DNA of 64,000 bases from Lysinibacillus telephonicus (GTDB taxonomy: Bacteria; Bacillota; Bacilli; Bacillales_A; Planococcaceae). The notes under the pieces were generated by a model, which saw nothing but the letters and a program-made list of their open reading frames with translations, did no database searches and was not told the origin of the DNA. The position numbers and the translations under genes were made by a program. Shown here piece after piece: positions 17,827-27,032 of the stretch (position 1 is the first letter of the stretch; every line of letters begins with the position of its first letter). The stretch spans positions 1-64,000 of the forward strand of contig NZ_RXNR01000012.1 in assembly GCF_003966145.1 (NCBI RefSeq), in the 5' to 3' direction.

Positions 17827-18948
17827 TTAATTGTAATCGTTATTCAATATAATATCTAAATATTTAAAATGGTTTGCAGAGTCACATTTATAATAATTAA
17901 TGTTTTGAAGTTTATTTTTATTTCCCAGTTGTCTTATTACATTTGAACTTGTATCCATATGTCGAATATCTAAATAGTCACCCTCAAATTTACAATCTGT
18001 TATTATGTTTAACATTTTATCACTGTAAATAAGTGGTAGTACTTTCTTTCCAAAAAGCCAACCTAATATCATAGAATGTAATCTAGTAGCATAAATAATT
18101 TCACTATTAAATAAAATAGAAAGAATATGAATCATGTTATTTCCATTATAATTAAAAATATTAACATTATTAATATCATCATTAAGAATTTCTTGTAAAT
18201 TTTTATATATAATATGGGCTGCATTAAAATCACCTTCATTTTCGCAAAAAGATATCAATTCTATCTTATAACCCATTTTAACGTAATACTTAGCGACTTC
18301 TATTATCTTATCGTAATATAAAGTATCCATATCTTTAAGATGTTCTCTAAATGATGGCTGGATAACGCTTATTGATACTATTTTTTGATCATTTATAGAA
18401 ACATTTTTTAAATTATCTGATTTATATTGAAAAATAATATCACTTGCTTTTCTTACATTTTTTATCCCCTTAAACAAATTATAAGAATACGAGTCTCTAA
18501 AACAAATATCATCCACATTTTTAAATATTACTTTATATGTATTCAAAAATTGAATATTAGAAAAAGGACCAAAATTTGCCCCTAATACAAAATACGGCTT
18601 ATTATTAATTTTTCTAGTTTTAAATATTTCAGAAAATTCCATCCATTCATTATTTTCTACAAATATGGAGCCTCCAATATATATAGAAAGATCCATTTCA
18701 TTTTTTCTTTTATAATAATAAGCACGTTCCTTTTGGTTGTATTTCCTTAATAACCTATTTAATTTTCTGTCAAATTGGCTTGACATATCTATTATTTCCA
18801 AATTAGGAATGTCTACAAGTTTATCTTTATAATCGCCATATGATACTAAATAAAATTTATGCTGTGGATATCGATTACATAAAATATAGATAAATAAATC
18901 ATCCCCAAGGTTAGTATTTGTGTAGGCAAATAAAAGTATATTTTTCAT
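17827..18948 (-). CDS. Polysaccharide pyruvyltransferase family protein
   Basis: 373 residues. The N-terminal NILLFAYTNTNLGDDLFIYI, the internal DLSIYIGGSIFVENNEW, YFVLGANFGPFSN and DDICFRDSYSYNLFK, and the C-terminal YATRLHSMILGWLFGKK are the conserved blocks of the family (CsaB/EpsO relatives), which transfers pyruvate ketals or works as a glycosyltransferase-like enzyme. In B. subtilis relatives, wall or exopolysaccharide sugars are pyruvylated. The role here on a flagellar or surface glycan is inferred from location only. Confidence 0.8.
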   Translation of the reverse strand: MKNILLFAYTNTNLGDDLFIYILCNRYPQHKFYLVSYGDYKDKLVDIPNLEIIDMSSQFDRKLNRLLRKYNQKERAYYYKRKNEMDLSIYIGGSIFVENNEWMEFSEIFKTRKINNKPYFVLGANFGPFSNIQFLNTYKVIFKNVDDICFRDSYSYNLFKGIKNVRKASDIIFQYKSDNLKNVSINDQKIVSISVIQPSFREHLKDMDTLYYDKIIEVAKYYVKMGYKIELISFCENEGDFNAAHIIYKNLQEILNDDINNVNIFNYNGNNMIHILSILFNSEIIYATRLHSMILGWLFGKKVLPLIYSDKMLNIITDCKFEGDYLDIRHMDTSSNVIRQLGNKNKLQNINYYKCDSANHFKYLDIILNNDYN

Positions 18949-19076
18949 TTAAATTCCTTTCATTCTATAAAAAATTTTCATTACATAGTAGGGATATAAT
19001 ATTCACTATTTATGGTAATTATTATGTTTTTTTAACCCTCATATTATTTATATTTACCTTTAATAATCATTAAATT

Positions 19077-20090
<1,014 letters not shown>

Positions 20091-20122
20091 TTATACTATT
20101 ATTATCGGTAATTCTTATTAAA

Positions 20123-20153
20123 AATAAAGAAAAACCTATGGACACATAGGTTT
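20123..20153 (-). terminator. Terminator downstream of the first Maf gene
   Basis: Minus strand AAACCTATG, loop TGTC, CATAGGTTT, followed by TTCTTTATTTTT. A 9-bp perfect stem that separates the maf genes from pseB. Confidence 0.8.
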
Positions 20154-20197
20154 AAATTATTTTTCTTAATTTTACATTTTCCTACTATTAAAACTTT

Positions 20198-21415
20198 TTA
20201 TATATTCACAAGCTCATAAAAATCTCTTTGGTTAATAGATTCTACATTATTTATTTTAGCACCATTTAAAGCTGTATTAAAAACCTTTATTTTAGAAGAA
20301 TTTTTTATTTTATTATTAAACCACATCAAATAAGAATGTAAATTCGGTGTTGTATAAATTTCTTCCCCAATGTTTGATTTTACTTTTAAAAGGTTCTCAT
20401 TTTTACTAACTGTTCTACCCGAGGTTGAATAATTTGCATGTGTATGATTCTCTATAAATCCTAAATCTTGACCGAAAAGGATAACTGTATCAAAACCTAA
20501 TAATTCTAATGTACTAAATCCAGTAGTTGCTACAGATCCTCCAGTTTCAACTAGAGGAACATTGTATAATCTTGCTAATTCTTCTGCATTCTTATAACCG
20601 GATTGAAACAAAATATATTTGTTATGTGGATAATTTGAAATTGCTAGATTATTGGCTGTACTTAAATAAAGTAGTGATCCATCAAAATTCGTTCCTTCTA
20701 ACTGATGAACAATACTTTTTTTGGGATCTGAAATGACAACAGCGTCTGGTTTTATATCTTCTTTTAATAAAACTTTTAAAGCCGATCCCACACATAGAAT
20801 ATAGAGTTTGTCACGCACTTCTTTTATCCAGCTTTTTGTTTCATTAAGTGACGGACCGCTTGAAACTAAACAGGCTATTTTATTTTCGATTTTAATTTCA
20901 GTAATGTAATCTTTAATATTCCTGTCATTTAATAATAAATTTTTTGAAAAGTTCTCATCCAATAAAGGTTTATTCCTTCTATAACTTTCTTGTTTAATTT
21001 TTATATCTGCTAAATAATTATATATAGGATTGTCATAGTCTAAAACTTGTAACCACGCATTTGGAATTATAATTTGATAGTTATTATTTATTTTAATATC
21101 TTTTGGATGATTAACAATATATATGTTTGGAAACTTCAGCATCTCTTCAAAAACATCAGATTTTTTATATATTATTTCTTCTTTTTTATCTACACACATG
21201 ACGTAGATTTTTTTATTATTCACTTTATTTGTAATAGCTTTTAAATGATAGCCCAAGCCCAAACCTAGTAATAAATAGCCTTCTGCATTAAAATTTAATT
21301 CTTTCTCAATAAATGCCTCTGCATGATCTCTAGGTTTATACTTGCTATAGATGTGAATCCCATTTACAGTAAGTGTTTGATTACCATCTCTAGCTATACC
21401 AATTTCAAATCTCAT
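20198..21415 (-). CDS. Maf-type flagellin glycosyltransferase (MptE-like), copy 1
   Basis: 405 residues of the motility accessory factor family (DUF115/MptE-like core). Key segments: GYLLLGLGLGYHLKAI, the core ACLVSSGPSLNETKSWI, PDAVVISDPKK, TGGSVATTGFSTLELLGFDTVILFGQDLGF. Maf proteins transfer nonulosonic acids such as pseudaminic acid from the CMP donor onto Ser/Thr of flagellin in the cytoplasm. It lacks the long C-terminal extension of the second copy at 21.8 kb. ATG overlaps the preceding small gene by 4 bases. Confidence 0.85.
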   Translation of the reverse strand: MRFEIGIARDGNQTLTVNGIHIYSKYKPRDHAEAFIEKELNFNAEGYLLLGLGLGYHLKAITNKVNNKKIYVMCVDKKEEIIYKKSDVFEEMLKFPNIYIVNHPKDIKINNNYQIIIPNAWLQVLDYDNPIYNYLADIKIKQESYRRNKPLLDENFSKNLLLNDRNIKDYITEIKIENKIACLVSSGPSLNETKSWIKEVRDKLYILCVGSALKVLLKEDIKPDAVVISDPKKSIVHQLEGTNFDGSLLYLSTANNLAISNYPHNKYILFQSGYKNAEELARLYNVPLVETGGSVATTGFSTLELLGFDTVILFGQDLGFIENHTHANYSTSGRTVSKNENLLKVKSNIGEEIYTTPNLHSYLMWFNNKIKNSSKIKVFNTALNGAKINNVESINQRDFYELVNI

Positions 21416-21756
21416 TGTTCCCTCACTATTTTTTTACATTGTTCAAAAAACTCAGCTATCTCGTATTCAAATAAATCCGCAACTAAATGATAATCACGAA
21501 TTTGTAAAGCATCATTTATTTCTGTTAAAAACTCGTGAATTTTTTCAATATTCGATTCTACATTTACTGAATTTTTCTTCAGTAATTCAGATACTTCCGA
21601 TAGCCAAATTACACCTTCAGAGAAATCTTTCACATTTAGTAATGCTGCTTGAATTTGATCCTCACGAAATTTTTTTGCTATTGCTATACAACCGCTGGGT
21701 AATTTATTTAAATATTCATTATAACTTTCAATTGTTTCAAGAACTATATCAGTCAT
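21412..21756 (-). CDS. Small acidic helical protein between two Maf genes
   Basis: 114 residues, predicted all-helical, acidic, no signal peptide or membrane segment. I do not recognise the family. It lies 4 bases after copy 2 of Maf and overlaps copy 1, so it is translated together with both. Segments such as EVSELLKKNSVNVESNIEKI and AEFFEQCKKIV are heptad-like. A partner or chaperone for the Maf enzymes or for flagellin is a reasonable guess, made only from the position. Start at ATG 21756 follows AGGTAGGTG. Confidence 0.6.
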   Translation of the reverse strand: MTDIVLETIESYNEYLNKLPSGCIAIAKKFREDQIQAALLNVKDFSEGVIWLSEVSELLKKNSVNVESNIEKIHEFLTEINDALQIRDYHLVADLFEYEIAEFFEQCKKIVREQ

Positions 21757-21760
21757 ATTT

Positions 21761-23476
21761 CTAACACCTACCTATAATATCTTCAATTACTTCTCTTAAA
21801 TTATGTTTTGTTTTCTCAAATGCTTCTAACAATCTTTTATAAAGAGTATATGTCTGATTCCATACTCTTTCAAATGCTTCTTTCTGAGTTTCACTCTCTT
21901 TTTCTAAGAAACAATTTGAAATTTCAATTGTAATTGGGGAAATAAGAAAATGTATCTGAATTTTCTTTGTTTTCTCATTAATCTCATGTTCAATTTTATT
22001 AAATAGATTTAAGGTTTTTTGATCAAAAAATGAGTTATTTTTCACTTTATTTAATTCATTTATTCCATTAATTAATTCTTTTTCTAAACTTCTAATTAAA
22101 TTTAATTCTTTTTGATAAATTTCAACTATTTCAATGTCCGTTTTGTATGGAGATTGAGAAGTATTAATAATGTTTAATTTTTTTACTTTTTTATGATCTA
22201 CATAATCATTAACAAAATCTTGGAAGGAAATTTGGTCATATCCTTGAAGCTTAACTCCTCCTTCAGTGCAATTAAATATAGGGTATAATGGTTTATAAAA
22301 ACGAATTAATTCTTCAAATACCATTTTCATAGATAAAAAAGCACGAGTTGTATAAACTTTCTCCCCATAATAACCTTCAACTTGAATAAGTTTTGATTTT
22401 AATTCAGAAATATTTTCAATCTTACTTCCAAATTTATTTCCTTTAGCATGAGTTTCATTATTAGTATAAGCTAAATCTTGTCCTATCATTGCAATTGGAC
22501 CAGAATTCAGTAACCTAGCAACCGTTACACCATAATGAGCTACAGTCCCTCCACCAGCTAAAATTGGCAAATTAATTCCAATATTGTCCAAAAGATATTT
22601 TCCAACAGCTTCTTGTTTTACTTGAGAGAAAACAAACGCTTTTTTACTAAATGATCTCCTAATACCTGCATGATTATATGGTGCATAAATTAAGCTTGCT
22701 TTATCGAAATGTAAATCTTTAAAGTGCTTATAATTTGTTTCTCCACCATCAATTGATATTACAAAATCCGGCTCTAAATCTTCAGCTAATAGTGAGTTAA
22801 TAGTGGAACCCGAAGCAATAATTATAACATGATCTTGGATTTGTTTTAATAATGGTAGTTGTTTTGTTAATGAAGGACCACCAGCAGCTAAAACTATTGG
22901 CAAATCAAATTTATTATGTAAAACAGCTAACGACTCATCTTTCGCAATAGAAGGAACATTTTTAGCAAAGTTGTGTTGCCACTCATCTGCAAATTGTACT
23001 TCTGTATTGTAATTAATCTGTGTTTTATTTTGGAAATTACGTAAGTATACTAATAAATCTCTATACTCTTTATCAAATAATTTATTATAGTTTGGTGTTA
23101 CAACGACTTTTATTTTTAATGCTTTTCCTTCCGAAATCTCAGAGATTATGTATCCTAATGTATTTATAGAATTAGTATCCCAATAGTAAATATTAGTGTA
23201 ATTCATATGGCGAGCATCAATTTTAATCAGTCCCATTTCAATTAATGGATCAATTATTACAATGCACTCGTTTTTCATTCTATTCAATAAACTATCAACA
23301 ATGTACCCTTTCCCATATCCGAAAATAATATGAGTACAATTAATACTATATTCTTTTTCGGCTATTCTTTCCGATTCGATTATTGGATTATATTTACTAT
23401 GAACAAAATAGTCATTAATTTTTATCGTTTCATCACCTGATTTAGTAACTTCAGTGTGAATAGTAAAATCAGTCAA
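21761..23476 (-). CDS. Maf-type flagellin glycosyltransferase (MptE-like), copy 2
   Basis: About 571 residues. The central Maf core is present (VLAAGGPSLTKQLPLLKQI, EPDFVISIDGG, LAGGGTVAHYGVTVARLL, AMIGQDLAYTNNETHAKGNKFG) with an additional helical C-terminal region of about 170 residues. The frame opens at a GTG (23485), but that codon lies inside the AGAGGTG ribosome site, so I take TTG at 23476, 6 bases after it. It is the gene directly downstream of hag and its terminator, the normal place for Maf. Substrate is presumably the Hag flagellin and CMP-pseudaminic acid. Confidence 0.85.
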   Translation of the reverse strand: MTDFTIHTEVTKSGDETIKINDYFVHSKYNPIIESERIAEKEYSINCTHIIFGYGKGYIVDSLLNRMKNECIVIIDPLIEMGLIKIDARHMNYTNIYYWDTNSINTLGYIISEISEGKALKIKVVVTPNYNKLFDKEYRDLLVYLRNFQNKTQINYNTEVQFADEWQHNFAKNVPSIAKDESLAVLHNKFDLPIVLAAGGPSLTKQLPLLKQIQDHVIIIASGSTINSLLAEDLEPDFVISIDGGETNYKHFKDLHFDKASLIYAPYNHAGIRRSFSKKAFVFSQVKQEAVGKYLLDNIGINLPILAGGGTVAHYGVTVARLLNSGPIAMIGQDLAYTNNETHAKGNKFGSKIENISELKSKLIQVEGYYGEKVYTTRAFLSMKMVFEELIRFYKPLYPIFNCTEGGVKLQGYDQISFQDFVNDYVDHKKVKKLNIINTSQSPYKTDIEIVEIYQKELNLIRSLEKELINGINELNKVKNNSFFDQKTLNLFNKIEHEINEKTKKIQIHFLISPITIEISNCFLEKESETQKEAFERVWNQTYTLYKRLLEAFEKTKHNLREVIEDIIGRC

Positions 23477-23535
23477 AATTTTCACCTCTTTTTATTTATC
23501 GTCAAAACTTTATATAAATAAAGATAAAAATAAAC

Positions 23536-23568
23536 ATAAAAAAACAGAAGAGGTTACCCTCTTCTGTT
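23536..23568 (-). terminator. hag terminator
   Basis: Minus strand AACAGAAGAGG, loop GTAA, CCTCTTCTGTT, then TTTTTATG. An 11-bp perfect stem just past the flagellin stop. Confidence 0.92.
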
Positions 23569-23584
23569 CTTTTCTAGTTATATA

Positions 23585-24490
23585 TTAACCTAGTAATTGA
23601 AGTACACCTTGTGGCTGTTGGTTAGCTTGAGCTAACATTGATTGAGCTGCTTGCATTAAGATGTTATTTTTAGTGAAGCCCATCATTTCAGCAGCCATGT
23701 CAGTATCACGGATACGAGATTCTGCAGCTGTTAAGTTTTCTGAAGTAGTACCTAAGTTATTGATTGTGTGTTCTAAACGGTTTTGAACCGCACCAAGAGA
23801 TGCACGAGTTTTTGATACTGTGTTAAGTGCGTTATCAATAATAGAAATTGAATTATCAGCAGCAGATTGTGTTGTGATGTTAATACCTGTAGTGTAATCG
23901 CCTTCAGTAACACTAGCAGCAGCAGTTACTGAAACCCCTAGTGCTTGAGCTGACATTGTACCAATAGAAAGGTTAATATTCTGACCAGAGTTCGCACCGA
24001 TGTGGAATACTTTACCATCTACACTTGTTGCATTTCCACCAGAAACTTTATCAGTATTAGTAGATGCTGTAAATGTACCATCTAAAAGTTTTTGAGTATT
24101 GAACTCAGTGTCTGTAGAAATACGAGTAATCTCGTCTGCTAAAGCTTCGATTTCTAATTGTAATGCTTCACGGTCAGCAGTTACGTTAGTATCATTTGAA
24201 GCTTGAACTGCTAATTCACGCATACGTTGAAGGATAGAGTGTGTTTCGTTAAGAGCACCTTCAGCAGTTTGGATTAAAGAAATTGAGTCTTGAGCGTTTT
24301 TAGTAGCCATGTCAAGACCACGGATTTGTCCGCGCATTTTTTCAGAAATTGCTAAACCAGCTGCATCGTCTCCAGCACGGTTGATTTTGTAACCTGAAGA
24401 TAATTTCTCAAGGTTTTTAGAAGCTTGAGTGTTGTTGAAAGTTAGGTTACGGTGTGTGTTTAAAGCCGCAATGTTGTGTTGAATTCTCAT
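23585..24490 (-). CDS. hag: Flagellin Hag
   Basis: 301 residues, similar in length to B. subtilis Hag. The N-terminal D0/D1 part ([16 protein letters not shown], then [19 protein letters not shown]) and the C-terminal part ([20 protein letters not shown], ending [10 protein letters not shown]) are conserved, and the central part (about residues 150-200) is short and rich in Ser, Thr, Ala and Gly, the expected glycan-acceptor region. It has a sigma-D promoter and a leader with two CsrA-type hairpins. The adjoining Maf genes and pse cluster indicate that the filament is glycosylated. Confidence 0.97.
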   Translation of the reverse strand: MRIQHNIAALNTHRNLTFNNTQASKNLEKLSSGYKINRAGDDAAGLAISEKMRGQIRGLDMATKNAQDSISLIQTAEGALNETHSILQRMRELAVQASNDTNVTADREALQLEIEALADEITRISTDTEFNTQKLLDGTFTASTNTDKVSGGNATSVDGKVFHIGANSGQNINLSIGTMSAQALGVSVTAAASVTEGDYTTGINITTQSAADNSISIIDNALNTVSKTRASLGAVQNRLEHTINNLGTTSENLTAAESRIRDTDMAAEMMGFTKNNILMQAAQSMLAQANQQPQGVLQLLG

Positions 24491-24494
24491 TTGG

Positions 24495-24510
24495 AATTCC
24501 TCCTTGAATT
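24495..24510 (-). promoter_or_regulatory. CsrA-binding hairpin over the hag ribosome site
   Basis: On the transcript AAUUC, loop AAGGAG, GAAUU. The GGA in the loop is also the Shine-Dalgarno of hag, so binding of CsrA here would block translation, as described for B. subtilis hag. Confidence 0.7.
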
Positions 24511-24524
24511 TATTATATTAATAA

Positions 24525-24540
24525 CCCACATCCTTGTGGG
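24525..24540 (-). promoter_or_regulatory. Upstream CsrA-binding hairpin in the hag leader
   Basis: The transcript reads CCCACAAGGAUGUGGG: a 5-bp stem presenting AGGA in the loop, containing ACAAGGAUGU, which matches the core of the known CsrA consensus (ACARGGAUGU). Lies 15 bases upstream of the second site. Two sites allow a CsrA dimer to bridge them. Confidence 0.75.
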
Positions 24541-24582
24541 AAAGTTCGGCCTAGGATATAGTACCTCTGCCTTACAAATTAT

Positions 24583-24608
24583 ATATCGACTTTAATAAAA
24601 ATAGTTTA
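24583..24608 (-). promoter_or_regulatory. Sigma-D promoter of hag
   Basis: Minus strand TAAA at 24608-24605, 14-base spacer, GTCGATAT at 24590-24583 (7 of 8 to consensus GCCGATAT). Predicts a leader of about 85 bases that holds both CsrA hairpins. Confidence 0.82.
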
Positions 24609-24650
24609 ATAGAATTAGAAAAAATTTTTTATTTAAATTATAACTAATCT

Positions 24651-24682
24651 AAAAATCCCGCTAAGCCTAAGCCCAGCGGAAT
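24651..24682 (-). terminator. Terminator after csrA
   Basis: Minus strand CCGCTGGGC, loop TTAG, GCTTAGCGG (9 bp with two G-T pairs), then GATTTTTAG. It ends the yvyF-to-csrA group upstream of the hag promoter. Confidence 0.82.
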
Positions 24683-24904
24683 TTACTTATTTTTCTTTAA
24701 CTGTTCTAATAAATTCAAGTTCGTGTTTAGCGCTTCTCTATTTTGTTCTTGGATCGCTTCAAAAACCTCAGAGCGGTGGACTTGGACGTTTTTAGGTGCG
24801 ATAATGCCTAGTTTTACTTGATCGCCATCAACAGATAAAATTTTCACTTCAATATGGTCGCCAATCATAATTGATTCGTTCCTTTTACGAGAGAGGACGA
24901 GCAT
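24683..24904 (-). CDS. csrA: Carbon storage regulator CsrA
   Basis: 73-residue RNA-binding dimer with the diagnostic start [37 protein letters not shown] including the RNA-contacting Arg in VHRSE. It represses translation of hag by binding GGA hairpins in its leader (seen here at 24495-24540). The activity is antagonised by FliW, whose gene directly precedes it with 1 base of overlap. Confidence 0.97.
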   Translation of the reverse strand: MLVLSRKRNESIMIGDHIEVKILSVDGDQVKLGIIAPKNVQVHRSEVFEAIQEQNREALNTNLNLLEQLKKNK

Positions 24905-25347
24905 TATTTCGCACTTCCTTCCATTGCACCTATAGGATATCTTAGTGAGTAAGCAGCACTATCTTGAAGTACGATTTGTTTGCCTAGTTTTTTATTTGTA
25001 TTAATAACCACTGGTGCTAATAAGTTCAATGTTGATTCATGAAAAGTTTCTTTCAAAGTCACGATGGAATACGCAAGTACTTCTTCTTCCTTTTCGATTT
25101 GTAAATCCTCTTTATCTTCGTCACTAATTTCAAACTCATAATCATTTTTAAATAAGAAAGGATATGCTACAACAAAACCGATTTCTGCTTCTTCAGTTGA
25201 CTGTAATAAAGCTAAAGGTAAATCAGCATCTAATGAGAGTAAAGCAAACTTTTTTAAATCTGGAAATCCCGGTAAGCCATATTCAAAAGTTATAATTTCC
25301 TGTTCATTGATTTCTACTTCACATAAAAATTTCGTTTTAATCTTCAT
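24904..25347 (-). CDS. fliW: Flagellar assembly factor FliW
   Basis: 147 residues. [20 protein letters not shown] near the start and the later [21 protein letters not shown] are conserved FliW blocks. FliW binds either free flagellin or CsrA. When flagellin is exported, FliW is freed to sequester CsrA and hag translation resumes. The fliW-csrA order, upstream of hag, is that of B. subtilis. A good ribosome site (AAAGGAGTT) precedes the ATG. Confidence 0.95.
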   Translation of the reverse strand: MKIKTKFLCEVEINEQEIITFEYGLPGFPDLKKFALLSLDADLPLALLQSTEEAEIGFVVAYPFLFKNDYEFEISDEDKEDLQIEKEEEVLAYSIVTLKETFHESTLNLLAPVVINTNKKLGKQIVLQDSAAYSLRYPIGAMEGSAK

Positions 25348-25400
25348 GGGTAATAACTCCTTTAATTAGTTGGCGAAATACTCCACCTTAAATAGAGCGT

Positions 25401-25967
25401 TCAACCAATGACATCGATTTCGATACTTGGTCTTTGTACAATTGTACCAGTCACTTTCCCTGGTTGATAGTCATGGATTGGTTTGTTAACCTTAGCATCG
25501 ATTTCTGGATTTCGTTTTTGTATATTAATATCCACTGATCCCGGAATGTAATCGATTTTTACAGAGCCTACTGATGGAACAAATTTAATATTGTATGGCC
25601 CCGGGCGCTTTGGTCCATGATTTTGCTTTGCAATTTGTTGAAATACAGCACCATCCTGATGTTTCCCTGCTGTCATCATCATTTGATTTCCTTCTCTTAC
25701 TCTTCTGGAAATCCCTTTTAACATCTCTTGACGGCCTTCTTGAGCATATTTTTGGACCACTTCTTTCATTGGAAAGTATCCTAAATCCCTTCTAGCCTGA
25801 GTAGAGTCGATATGTAAGGTTCCATCTTTTTTATTTATTTCAACAATTGCAGCTGGTTGCTCAATTTTCAAATCTGCTTTTGGTTGTTTAATAATTTGAA
25901 TAGAGTCTTGTATGTTTAAATCTAATTTTGTATCGGTAGTTTTAATTTGAATTCGTGGGAATTGCAA
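25401..25967 (-). CDS. yviE: YviE-like flagellar-locus protein (DUF6470)
   Basis: About 188 residues, found between flgL and fliW as yviE is in B. subtilis. The protein is rich in short beta-like repeats (PRIQIKTTDTKLDLNI, VDINIQKRNPEID, PSIEIDVI), with a basic helix RQEMLKGISRRVREGNQMMM in the middle. Function unknown. The open frame reaches ATG 26006, but that codon is inside a strong hairpin, while TTG at 25967 follows GGAAGGTGAT at 4-6 bases, so TTG is the likely start. Confidence 0.8.
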   Translation of the reverse strand: MQFPRIQIKTTDTKLDLNIQDSIQIIKQPKADLKIEQPAAIVEINKKDGTLHIDSTQARRDLGYFPMKEVVQKYAQEGRQEMLKGISRRVREGNQMMMTAGKHQDGAVFQQIAKQNHGPKRPGPYNIKFVPSVGSVKIDYIPGSVDINIQKRNPEIDAKVNKPIHDYQPGKVTGTIVQRPSIEIDVIG

Positions 25968-25984
25968 TTTATCACCTTCCATTT

Positions 25985-26019
25985 TAATAAAAGCGTTTGA
26001 ACGCATATGTCCAAACGCT
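25985..26019 (-). terminator. Hairpin between flgL and yviE
   Basis: Minus strand AGCGTTTG, 12-base loop, CAAACGCT followed by TTTATTAAAA. It lies upstream of yviE, downstream of flgL, so it may attenuate read-through in the operon. Confidence 0.6.
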
Positions 26020-26092
26020 CTATATTTTAATTATAGATAAAATTGAATAAGTTCCCTACCACTTCGTTTTCGTAATTAGAACAAGTTTTTAA

Positions 26093-26998
26093 CTATCTAA
26101 TGAAGTCAACTAATGTTTGCTGGATAATCCTTGCACCTACAGATAATGCTGCTTGATGAATTGATTCAGTTGTTACCATTTGTGTAATCGTTTCAGCATA
26201 ATCAACATCTTCGTTATTCGACATTTGTTTTGTTACGTTTATTTCGTGTGTGGACAAACGATCTGCCATCATATCTGCACGGTTTTGTTTTGCCCCAACT
26301 TCAGCACGCATCTCCAAAACTAAATTTTGGACTTCGGATAATGTGTCATCTGTTCCATCGGCAATTCCACCTAGTAAATCACCAATATCTGACCCATTAT
26401 TCGTTTCTTCACCCGGTGTTAAAGCAGTTGAGATTTTGGCCATTACCTCATCAATCTGCTTAAACATTTCAGATCCTGGAGTATTTACATTTAACTGAAT
26501 CCCATCAAATACTTCCATATTCACATTATTTTCATTTACATCTGTATTTAGTACACCTTCATTAAATAAAGGGGAATGTGTTTTCGTTCCAGAGAAAATG
26601 TATTTATCGGCTACTTTTGTATTTCCTAAATCTTGTAACTGTTCACGAATTTGATCTATTTCTGTCTTAATTTTTTCACGGTCTTCTGCTGTATTTGTAT
26701 CATTTGCTGCCTGAACAACCAGTTCTTTCACGCGATTTAAAGCTTCTCCAACTTGAGTAAGTGCATCATCAGTTGAATCAAGCCATGTATATACTTCATT
26801 CATATTACGGGTAAACTGTTCTACCTTATTTAAATCCGTACGAAAGCCCATGCCTTTAATCGCAGCAACTGGATCATCAGAAGGACGGTTAATTTTAGAA
26901 CCTGATGTGAGTTGTTCTTGTAATTTCCCCATTTTCGAATAACTATTATTTAAGTTTCGAAGCATATTACTCGATAACATCGATTGTGTAACTCGCAT
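26093..26998 (-). CDS. flgL: Hook-filament junction protein FlgL (HAP3)
   Basis: 301 residues with flagellin-like ends: MRVTQSMLSSNMLRNLNNSY, KLQEQLTSGSKINRPSDDPV at the N-terminus, VDYAETITQMVTTESIHQAAL at the C-terminus. FlgL forms the distal ring of the junction between hook and filament, directly contacting flagellin. It follows flgK by 34 bases in the same operon. Confidence 0.96.
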   Translation of the reverse strand: MRVTQSMLSSNMLRNLNNSYSKMGKLQEQLTSGSKINRPSDDPVAAIKGMGFRTDLNKVEQFTRNMNEVYTWLDSTDDALTQVGEALNRVKELVVQAANDTNTAEDREKIKTEIDQIREQLQDLGNTKVADKYIFSGTKTHSPLFNEGVLNTDVNENNVNMEVFDGIQLNVNTPGSEMFKQIDEVMAKISTALTPGEETNNGSDIGDLLGGIADGTDDTLSEVQNLVLEMRAEVGAKQNRADMMADRLSTHEINVTKQMSNNEDVDYAETITQMVTTESIHQAALSVGARIIQQTLVDFIR

Positions 26999-27032
26999 TG
27001 TCGTTCTCCTTTATATTAAAGTGTTATAGTTG

